A stretch of 64,000 nt of DNA from Sporosarcina sp. FSL W8-0480 (GTDB lineage: Bacteria; Bacillota; Bacilli; Bacillales_A; Planococcaceae), in assembly GCF_037963765.1 (NCBI RefSeq), contig NZ_CP150166.1, positions 2,115,501-2,179,500 on the forward strand, written 5' to 3'. This document shows positions 1 through 6,539 of the stretch, one piece after another. The notes beneath the pieces are model-generated. The model saw only the letters and a program-made list of their open reading frames with translations. It did no database searches and had not been told where the DNA came from. The first letter of the stretch is position 1; every line of letters starts with the position of its first letter. Made by a program: the position numbers and the translations under genes.

Positions 1-474
1 GCTATTCAAATGCAACACTAACATGTTTGCATCCGACATTTCGATGATCTGACGGCATTTGTCGACTCCGAACCCGTAATTTAATTGGACAGCACCCAAA
101 TTCGCGATAATCGGAACGGATGGTGCATACTCCCTAACTTGGAACGAGGAGCGATGTTCATCGCTTTCAATGAGTGCTCGCATGGATCCAAGAGCGAAAA
201 TCCAGCCTTTCTCTTCTGCAGCAATCGCTAAATTTCGGTTAATCGTCTCAGCGAATGCAGCCCCTCCAGTCATCGAGCTGATCATGAAAGGTGTTGGTCG
301 CTTAAGCCCTACAAACTCGCTTTCAATTGAGATTTCAGGAAAATCGATTTCAGGAAGTGCATTATGTATGAAATGCACTCTTTCTAATCCTGTTGTTATT
401 TCATTACCAGTCACTTTTTCATTAAGCGTTATTTGTATATGTTCCGCTTTCCGTTGGTTAATTGAATCTGTCAT
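1..474 (-). CDS. fni: Type 2 isopentenyl-diphosphate delta-isomerase (partial, N-terminal part)
   Basis: Interconverts IPP and DMAPP, the last step of the lower mevalonate pathway; the type 2 enzyme uses FMN and NAD(P)H. Only the first 158 codons lie in the window and the gene runs off the left edge. I translated it from the minus strand: the family signature RKAEHI sits at residues 8-13 and an MISSMTGGA motif near residue 70, as in FMN-dependent IDI-2 barrels. The ATG at 474 directly follows the phosphomevalonate kinase TGA and is preceded by a GGGGG-type ribosome binding site, so it is the fourth gene of the operon. Confidence 0.93.
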   Translation of the reverse strand, partial: MTDSINQRKAEHIQITLNEKVTGNEITTGLERVHFIHNALPEIDFPEISIESEFVGLKRPTPFMISSMTGGAAFAETINRNLAIAAEEKGWIFALGSMRALIESDEHRSSFQVREYAPSVPIIANLGAVQLNYGFGVDKCRQIIEMSDANMLVLHLNS

Positions 475-1593
475 TCACATCTTCCCCCTTTCACAAACCA
501 TAGCTCCATCAGTCGCAACTTGTAGATCCAATGGTTCGATTAAAGCTTCTTTCCAATCTTCTTTTAAGGACTCACTATCTTGTCCATTCTTTATAAATGC
601 AATTCCGCAATCTCCGCCACCCGCACCGGAAGTTTTTCCGACACCGTATTTATTGGCAATTTCGATTAACTGCTTTAACTTCAAAGTTTCAATTCCAGCA
701 TCCGATTGTTCACATATTTGAGCTAGAGCATTGCGGTTCATCTTAAGGCTTTGTAATGAAAGATTGGTGTCTTCTTCGGCAAAGCTATTTACCAATGAGG
801 ATACTGCCTCCCCACTCGTCTTTATGAAATCTTGATAGTCATCGGGATTTGTAGTTTTATAATCCTGGATCCGTCGTATCATCCCGGAAGTCCTCATCTC
901 GCTACCAGTCCACCCGATATACAATCGTAAATCTTCAGGTGGTGTAATCGTTTGGATAATTAGACCAGGCCAAGGTTCTTTGACAAGTGTATACGCGTTC
1001 ACTTCCTCTAACAACAGACGCGTATTTAACCAATCGCCATAAAACGGGCTATAGAGCAGCCAGCCTCCATACGTGGATGCAGCGATATCGGCGCATGACC
1101 CATTTCCTTGTGTTTTAAAATGAGCCATTGCTGCCAATTTGAAAATCATTTCTTTGGATGATTGGACACCGGCTTCTTTTTGACTTTCAAGGATGGCAGT
1201 AACAACAGCAACGACAACCGCTGCACTTGATCCAAGGCCATATTTTTTACCCGAAACGTCATCCAATTCACTTGTAATTGATAAATTGAATGGCAACGGT
1301 CTAACTCCTGATTCAACGATATAATGGTGACAAATTTTCACCGTATTTTGAATGAAATTTAGTTTTGGACCCGTTACATTAAAGGTTAATTTCTGACCTT
1401 CAGAATTCCATGTAATGCCCGAATAACCTAATTGGGGAAGATCAATTTGATTTTTTTCGCTTTTTTTTACTTCCGCAAACACATACCTGTCAACAGCAAC
1501 AACGATACATTGTCCATCGGGTTCAAGAACCGCATATTCTCCAGCGATAAACAACTTTCCAGGTACACGGATTTTATGATATAAACTGTCCAT
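475..1593 (-). CDS. mvaK2: Phosphomevalonate kinase
   Basis: Phosphorylates 5-phosphomevalonate to the diphosphate with ATP in the cytosol. GHMP-kinase fold: an N-terminal PGKLFIAGEYAVL motif, the GLGSSAAVVV phosphate loop near residue 130, and a C-terminal KTSGAGGGDCG motif. About 372 residues, the usual size for Gram-positive PMK. I chose the ATG at 1593 (GAAGGG nine bases upstream) rather than the in-frame TTG at 1617, which would overlap the end of mvaD and lacks a good ribosome binding site. Third gene of the operon. Confidence 0.94.
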   Translation of the reverse strand: MDSLYHKIRVPGKLFIAGEYAVLEPDGQCIVVAVDRYVFAEVKKSEKNQIDLPQLGYSGITWNSEGQKLTFNVTGPKLNFIQNTVKICHHYIVESGVRPLPFNLSITSELDDVSGKKYGLGSSAAVVVAVVTAILESQKEAGVQSSKEMIFKLAAMAHFKTQGNGSCADIAASTYGGWLLYSPFYGDWLNTRLLLEEVNAYTLVKEPWPGLIIQTITPPEDLRLYIGWTGSEMRTSGMIRRIQDYKTTNPDDYQDFIKTSGEAVSSLVNSFAEEDTNLSLQSLKMNRNALAQICEQSDAGIETLKLKQLIEIANKYGVGKTSGAGGGDCGIAFIKNGQDSESLKEDWKEALIEPLDLQVATDGAMVCERGKM

Positions 1594-1606
1594 GTGAATA
1601 CGCCCT

Positions 1607-2587
1607 TCATTCAGCAATATAACTTACTCCCGGTCCGGGATGACAAACAAACACATCTTGGACGCTTGGGATTTGCTGCATACTCATTTTAACGATTTGT
1701 TCATCCTTCGGTTGGCAAATCACTTTGACATTCGGTCCGGCATCAATCGTGAAGTACGCCTGAATACCAGAGTCCCTTAGCTCTTGCACCCGGTGCATGA
1801 CATCTAATGTAGCTCCCGTCCAATAGAAGAAAGGTGGGTTCGAACCCAACATCGTTGCATGCATTTTCAGTGCATTGTGTTCAAGAACAGTTCCTAACTT
1901 CTCGAAATCCCGTTCTTGGATTGCCTCCCTTGTAAAGTGCAAATCAGCGTCAATTGTTTCCAACCATCCAGAATAAAATGCAGAGGTCTCTACAGTTCGC
2001 TGCATACCTTCCCTGCTTAACACTTTCTTCGGCTTAGGTTCCACCATGACAGAAAGGATGCTTACATCCCATTGAGATTCATCGATAATCTGCTCTGCAA
2101 ATGAATCTGTTCCGTCCTCTAAAACTCCTTTGTTCCACTCCACAAATCCGCCATAGATAGACCTGCATGCTGAGCCGGAGCCGAAACGTGCAATCCTTGA
2201 AAGGTCTGCACCGCTATAGTTCAATCCAATTGCTTTTGTTGCAGCTGCCGCCAAAGCGGCAAAACCAGATGCAGACGACGCAAAACCTGCTGCAGTGGGG
2301 ACATTGTTTATGGATTCGATAACCGCATATTCACTTCGCCCCGCCTTTTCACGGATCAAATTCAGATATCCGGATATTTTACCAGTTTCTTGCCCATCCA
2401 TTTCGCTTCCGTTTAAGATGAATGAATCAGCCATTAAATCCTCACGAAAAGTAACAGATGTTGTTGTATAAAACTGATCCAGTGTTATCGAAATGCTATT
2501 ATTCATCGGCAAGAACAATTGTTCGTTTCGTTTTCCCCAATATTTGATTAAGGCTATATTTGTATGAGCCCTTGCTGTTATTTTCAT
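1607..2587 (-). CDS. mvaD: Diphosphomevalonate decarboxylase
   Basis: ATP-dependent decarboxylation of mevalonate diphosphate to isopentenyl diphosphate. 326 residues with the hallmark N-terminus AHTNIALIKYWGKRN (residues 7-21), the PMNNSIS motif, the GHMP loop around residues 97-112 (AAGFASSASG) and the DAGPN segment carrying the expected catalytic Asp near residue 280. Second gene of the mevalonate operon, 14 bases downstream of mevalonate kinase. Confidence 0.95.
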   Translation of the reverse strand: MKITARAHTNIALIKYWGKRNEQLFLPMNNSISITLDQFYTTTSVTFREDLMADSFILNGSEMDGQETGKISGYLNLIREKAGRSEYAVIESINNVPTAAGFASSASGFAALAAAATKAIGLNYSGADLSRIARFGSGSACRSIYGGFVEWNKGVLEDGTDSFAEQIIDESQWDVSILSVMVEPKPKKVLSREGMQRTVETSAFYSGWLETIDADLHFTREAIQERDFEKLGTVLEHNALKMHATMLGSNPPFFYWTGATLDVMHRVQELRDSGIQAYFTIDAGPNVKVICQPKDEQIVKMSMQQIPSVQDVFVCHPGPGVSYIAE

Positions 2588-2601
2588 TTAAGTCCTTCCT
2601 T

Positions 2602-3555
2602 TCACCCTTTAAGGGGCGGATTGTTTGGAATACTTGTCCAAACTTGAAATGCACCTGCTTCAATTAGTGCATCTGAAAGTTTGGCTGCATGCTGTTCGTC
2701 TTCGGCTAATGCAAGAATACAGCCTCCACGTCCTCCGCCGGTCAACTTCGCACCTAATGCGCCATGGTTTTTCGAAGCTTCAATTAGATGATCCAGTGTT
2801 TCATCACTGACACCTAATCGTCTTAGTTCAATTTGCGCGAGGTCGAGGCACTTCCCAACCCCAGCTATTTTTCCCGATGATAAATAGCTCTCGCATTCAT
2901 ATGTATAGTCTTCAAGTAAATCGATGGAATTACGGGCCATTTCCGGATTTTTCAAGTAAAGATCGCGAATTCCATTAACTGCACTCCTTGTATCACCGAA
3001 CTTACCTGTGTCAGCAACAACCAAATAAAGCGGATGATGAAACTCTAACCTTTTTACCGGTCTCCCTTTTTGGAACCATATCGGGCAATCGTTTGTTGTT
3101 GCCTCCATATCGATACCACTTGGATTTCCATGGGCATGTGTCTCAGCGATTTGGACAAGATGCATTTGAACATCATGTCGTAATGGGGTATCGAAATAGT
3201 TAAAAATTCCTTTTACGATTGAATGAGCCACTGCAGCACTGGATCCCAAGCCTCGTCCGGAAGGAATGGTTGACTCAATAGAGATACATATTTTTGTCTG
3301 TATAGTGTTCAGCAAAAGCAACGTTTCTTGTACGCATGCCTTAATGCCAGATAGTTCTTCTGGCACCTTTGATAAAGGACCACTGAAATACCTGCTTTTG
3401 AACATTATTTCATCATCGTTATTCTGTTCTTCAATTAACGCTGTTACGCCGACATCGGAAAATGGGAGTGCGATGGCTGGCTTATCATAAACAACTGAAT
3501 GCTCCCCTATCAAAATCAATTTGCCATGCGCCTTACCTGTAGCTTGTCTGAACAT
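2602..3555 (-). CDS. mvaK1: Mevalonate kinase
   Basis: Phosphorylates mevalonate, entry to the lower mevalonate pathway. 317 residues of GHMP kinase: motif 1 GKAHGKLILIGEHSVVY (residues 7-23), motif 2 GRGLGSSAAVA (100-110), GNPSGIDME at 143-151 with the presumed catalytic Asp149, and motif 3 KLTGGGRGGC near residue 275. First gene of a four-gene minus-strand operon ending in fni, the same order as in streptococci. HMG-CoA synthase and reductase are not in the window. A promoter and a palindromic operator candidate lie directly upstream. Confidence 0.95.
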   Translation of the reverse strand: MFRQATGKAHGKLILIGEHSVVYDKPAIALPFSDVGVTALIEEQNNDDEIMFKSRYFSGPLSKVPEELSGIKACVQETLLLLNTIQTKICISIESTIPSGRGLGSSAAVAHSIVKGIFNYFDTPLRHDVQMHLVQIAETHAHGNPSGIDMEATTNDCPIWFQKGRPVKRLEFHHPLYLVVADTGKFGDTRSAVNGIRDLYLKNPEMARNSIDLLEDYTYECESYLSSGKIAGVGKCLDLAQIELRRLGVSDETLDHLIEASKNHGALGAKLTGGGRGGCILALAEDEQHAAKLSDALIEAGAFQVWTSIPNNPPLKG

Positions 3556-3585
3556 GGATGTTCCTCACTTCTTATCTTCAAAGTT

Positions 3586-3606
3586 AAAGTAAATGATATT
3601 TACTTT
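3586..3606. promoter_or_regulatory. Palindromic operator candidate of the mevalonate operon
   Basis: Perfect inverted repeat AAAGTAAAT-GAT-ATTTACTTT (9+3+9). It begins five bases downstream of the -10 box at 3611-3616 and so covers the expected transcription start. That is the usual place for a repressor site. The regulator is unknown. Confidence 0.55.
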
Positions 3607-3610
3607 TATC

Positions 3611-3639
3611 ATTATAGAATACAGGCCTTTGTTTTTCAG
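3611..3639 (-). promoter_or_regulatory. Sigma-A promoter of the mevalonate operon
   Basis: Read on the minus strand: -35 CTGAAA (3634-3639), a 17-base spacer and a perfect -10 TATAAT (3611-3616). Transcription would start near 3604, about 48 bases upstream of the mevalonate kinase ATG. Confidence 0.65.
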
Positions 3640-3693
3640 CTTTTTAAGCTTATTTTCGAAATGAATTCATGAATATAAATGCTGATGATAAAT

Positions 3694-3726
3694 ATGAAAA
3701 AAGCAAGCCCTAATAGATAGGCTTGC
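3694..3726 (-). terminator. Rho-independent terminator
   Basis: Stem GCAAGCC (3703-3709) with GGCTTGC (3720-3726), followed on the minus strand by a T run (3694-3702). It ends the small gene at 3758-3934 and may also work on the plus strand. Confidence 0.7.
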
Positions 3727-3757
3727 CTTTTGGTTTCAATTTATTATCCGTAAATGA

Positions 3758-3934
3758 TCAAACACCCATTTTTCTTCTATTTTGGCTTACTTTTTTCGCT
3801 TGCTGGCTTTTCATCTTAGGTGTTTGCTGATTCGATGAGTTAGTTGTTTTTTGGGAAGCGTTATTATTTTTCTTTGCTTCAAGCTGTTGTTTTACAGCTT
3901 CCTTTAAACTGATTTTTTTCTTTTCGTTTGTCAT
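3758..3934 (-). CDS. Small basic hypothetical protein
   Basis: 58 residues, very rich in Lys, Gln, Asn and Ser, beginning MTNEKKKISLKEAVKQQLEA, with a predicted helix then a disordered basic tail. No signal peptide or membrane segment. I do not recognise a named family. The start at 3934 is fixed by a perfect AGGAGG six bases upstream; the longer in-frame extension has no ribosome binding site. It is monocistronic between its own terminator and ywaF. Nucleic-acid binding is conceivable from the charge but is only a guess. Confidence 0.7.
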   Translation of the reverse strand: MTNEKKKISLKEAVKQQLEAKKNNNASQKTTNSSNQQTPKMKSQQAKKVSQNRRKMGV

Positions 3935-4013
3935 TAGATCCTCCTGCAAAAAGAATTTTTGGTTACTAAATTGTACCACTCTCTCCAAATTTCTGTCTAT
4001 AGAAAACTGTTAG

Positions 4014-4718
4014 CTATGTTCCGAATCTTTTCCCTTTCTTTAGTAACAACCAAATAAGGACAAATGTTGTGAATGCCACCATTTCAAGAGACAGTATATA
4101 CAATGGATAAGGTCCAAGAAAGTCAAGTATACTACCGTTTTGCGGTTTCATTCGCAAGAACATGTAATTTCCATCGACTACAAAATTTACAACAAGAATA
4201 ACTGGTAAAATCACATTCAGAAGAATCATAGTTTTTAAAACACCTCTAAATGTCGGTACATACCCCTTCACCCAAACGAAATAAAGACCGGTCAAGATTA
4301 TTCCGGTATGTGTATAGAAAAAATGGAAAAACCGGAAGTGAGGAAAATTCAAGTCTAATACAGGAGTAGCAATCGCTTGAATGGCACCGCCAATCCCCGC
4401 GAAAACAACGAAGTCGATTAGATGCCTATTCCCTGTCCACAGCAAAGTAATTGTCACAAGTAGTGAAATGCTGCATAACTCCAACGGTAAAGAATCGTCC
4501 GCTGCCCATCTCCCACTTGTAATCAACCATATATGATACGTAATCTCCATTACTAATAGCGATCCCGCAAAGAGCCGCTCATAGATTTTCAACTGGTTTT
4601 GCCTGCCGCCTAACTTACCACGTTGCCAGAACAGAAATATAATTAAACAGAATATAATCAGGATGGTAGCAAAGTGGATGGTGGAAAACAGTTCGAAAGA
4701 GTTAGATATATCCCCCAA
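4014..4718 (-). CDS. ywaF: YwaF/TIGR02206 family integral membrane protein
   Basis: 234 residues with about six or seven hydrophobic segments. Motifs fit the TIGR02206/YwaF family: LPLELCSIS around residues 77-85 and FFYTHTG around 133-139. The animal protein TMEM164 is, to my knowledge, distantly related and has been proposed as an acyltransferase using a Cys and a His; Cys82 and His137 here have similar spacing. The start is TTG at 4718 behind AAGGAGAG. Function unproven; lipid acyl transfer is an inference. Confidence 0.75.
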   Translation of the reverse strand: MGDISNSFELFSTIHFATILIIFCLIIFLFWQRGKLGGRQNQLKIYERLFAGSLLVMEITYHIWLITSGRWAADDSLPLELCSISLLVTITLLWTGNRHLIDFVVFAGIGGAIQAIATPVLDLNFPHFRFFHFFYTHTGIILTGLYFVWVKGYVPTFRGVLKTMILLNVILPVILVVNFVVDGNYMFLRMKPQNGSILDFLGPYPLYILSLEMVAFTTFVLIWLLLKKGKRFGT

Positions 4719-4851
4719 TATAACTCTCCTTCCATTATTTATTTCGCCATTATATCACATAATTAATGAATATTACGTAATCATCAGACTAATGTATGTA
4801 TGTTCAACACATACTATTTATAGTAGTTGTAAATTGAAAGGAGATTTTATA

Positions 4852-5172
4852 ATGGTGCAACAAACATCACAACAAACAACGGAACAACAATTTCAGCAGG
4901 AGAAAAAACAAATCCTTCAAAAGTTACAAAGTGCATCGCAAACGATTCAGCAGATGAGCACTCTATTTGATGCACAATCTGTTAAACAGGCACAGCAGCA
5001 ATTGCAACAGGCTTCACAGCTTTTGAACCAAACTCAGGCGCAGGCAGCCTCACAGTCACCAACAAGCCATCAACAGCAACTGGAACAAGTACGTAAGCAA
5101 ATCGATCAAGCAGCGCAAACCCTCCAACTCATTGAAACATTAAACGTGGGAAATCAAAGCTTTAAAAAATAA
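4852..5172 (+). CDS. Gln-rich small coiled-coil protein
   Basis: 106 residues, about a third Gln, with heptad-like helices (QQEKKQILQKLQSASQTIQQ near residues 15-34) and a low-complexity linker in the middle. No signal peptide or membrane segment. Not recognised; a structural or spore-associated role is possible only by analogy with other Gln-rich small Bacillales proteins. The ATG at 4852 follows AAAGGAG at a good distance; the longer frame upstream overlaps the divergent ywaF start and is not used. A strong terminator follows at once. Confidence 0.75.
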   Translation: MVQQTSQQTTEQQFQQEKKQILQKLQSASQTIQQMSTLFDAQSVKQAQQQLQQASQLLNQTQAQAASQSPTSHQQQLEQVRKQIDQAAQTLQLIETLNVGNQSFKK

Positions 5173-5174
5173 AA

Positions 5175-5209
5175 GTGAATCCTTGGTCAAAACCAAGGGT
5201 TCACTTTTT
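5175..5209. terminator. Bidirectional terminator
   Basis: 12-bp stem (5175-5186 with 5193-5204, one G-T pair) with T runs in both directions. It separates the convergent Gln-rich gene and the xanthine dehydrogenase operon and touches the pucE stop codon. Confidence 0.85.
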
Positions 5210-5712
5210 CACTTTGTACGATTATTTTTAGCCTTCATTTTATTTGCCTTTAAAACGGACTCGACTGCATCTTTTATCTCTTGGTAGCCGGTACATCTAC
5301 AAAGATTGGACTGCAACCACTCTTCAATTTTTTTCTCATCTGCATCCGGATGCTCATTCACAAGTGCATGGCAATTCAATATGAAGCCAGGTGTGCAGTA
5401 CCCACATTGAATAGCCCATTGCTCCACAAATGCTTCCCTTATCTCCGAGTGTCTTATCCCTTCAATTGTCGTTATTTCGTCGTTTACCGCTTCTATTGCC
5501 AATGTCAAACACGAATGCATTGGCTTTCCATTTACTAAAACTGTACATGCCCCGCAATCTCCATTACCACACGAGAGTTTGGCACCTGTCAACCCCACTT
5601 GTTCTCGTAGCGTGTCTAACAGTGTATCAGCGGAGCGAATCATTACGTCGTGCGAGGTCCCATTCACAAGTAAAGAAACAATGGTATATTTGCTTGTATT
5701 TGAACTAATCAT
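5209..5712 (-). CDS. pucE: Xanthine dehydrogenase [2Fe-2S] subunit
   Basis: Small electron-transfer subunit of a molybdenum hydroxylase. 167 residues: a plant-type ferredoxin domain with Cys48, Cys53, Cys56 and Cys68 (CGNGDCGACTVLVNG), then the helical domain with QCGYCTPGF and NLCRCTGY binding the second cluster. Last gene of the minus-strand trio; its ATG overlaps the end of the FAD subunit by 4 bp and is preceded by GGAGGG. Substrate assignment to xanthine rests on PucE-like size and the PucA/PucB-type neighbours. Confidence 0.9.
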   Translation of the reverse strand: MISSNTSKYTIVSLLVNGTSHDVMIRSADTLLDTLREQVGLTGAKLSCGNGDCGACTVLVNGKPMHSCLTLAIEAVNDEITTIEGIRHSEIREAFVEQWAIQCGYCTPGFILNCHALVNEHPDADEKKIEEWLQSNLCRCTGYQEIKDAVESVLKANKMKAKNNRTK

Positions 5713-6539
5713 AGATTGCCCTCCAAAATCATGTTCATTTCGGTCAATACTTTACCGAAAGTGAATTGCCTAAAGCCTTTTGATGATAGACAGTCATCAA
5801 GTATAGGTGAGGGCAGTTTTGCAATAGCATCGTCGATCCTTTGTTTGTCATCCAACGTTCTATCATTTAGGATGCCTTCGATAACGGATGAACGAAATGG
5901 ATAATTGTCTAGTCCACTAAATGCAATTCGGATGTTTTCATCTTTCATCATGGCCGCCAAACTTACGATTGGATATCCAACTTTCGTAATACGCGTACGT
6001 TTTATGCTTGTATAAGGCAGTTGGAGATTATCGACAGGCACTTTGATTTGCGTTATAAATGTCCCTTCCTTCAAATCAATGTTTGCTATTCTCTCTATCG
6101 GAAGCTCTTCCATTGTTTTTGGACTGACAACCGTAACAACCGCATCCGTCACTAACAGAGGCAGTATCCCTTCCCTGTATCCTAATTTACTTACAATATT
6201 ACCGCCAATCGTAATCTTGTTTCTCGACGTGTGGTCAGCTATGCGTCTCACCGTTTCACTCATTAAAGGGAAAAGGTTTGATTCGATTAGTTTATTTAAC
6301 GTAACCGTTGCGCCTATGATAAGCATATCACCTTGAATTCCCAATTCATTGCATTCCGGAATTCCTTTTAAGTCAATGACCGTGTCCGCGGTTAACTTGC
6401 CGCCTCTTGCAAATGTAATGACTTCAGTTCCACCGGAGAAATAAACAACCTTTTTACCCAACTTCCATTCACTTGTATATGTTTTTATTGCCTCTTCTAT
6501 CGATTCAGGCTTGAAATATTCAAAAATGAACGGGATCAT
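5709..6539 (-). CDS. pucC: Xanthine dehydrogenase FAD-binding subunit
   Basis: Medium subunit of the molybdenum hydroxylase, passing electrons from the iron-sulfur clusters to FAD. 276 residues of the CoxM/PucC type: FSGGTEVITFARGG near residue 35 and TIGGNIVS near residue 108 contact FAD in this family, followed by the CO-dehydrogenase flavoprotein C-terminal domain. I start it at the ATG at 6539, which overlaps the large-subunit TGA as ATGA and has GGGAGG eight bases upstream; an extension to 6563 has no such site. Confidence 0.9.
   Translation of the reverse strand: MIPFIFEYFKPESIEEAIKTYTSEWKLGKKVVYFSGGTEVITFARGGKLTADTVIDLKGIPECNELGIQGDMLIIGATVTLNKLIESNLFPLMSETVRRIADHTSRNKITIGGNIVSKLGYREGILPLLVTDAVVTVVSPKTMEELPIERIANIDLKEGTFITQIKVPVDNLQLPYTSIKRTRITKVGYPIVSLAAMMKDENIRIAFSGLDNYPFRSSVIEGILNDRTLDDKQRIDDAIAKLPSPILDDCLSSKGFRQFTFGKVLTEMNMILEGNL

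Noticed and set aside
170..721. 183-codon open frame on the plus strand
   Set aside because: It lies opposite fni and mvaK2, both of which have clear family motifs; its translation is low in recognisable features.
4795..4815. GTATGT-TCAAC-ACATAC inverted repeat upstream of the Gln-rich gene
   Set aside because: Only six pairs in an AT-rich region; not enough to call an operator.
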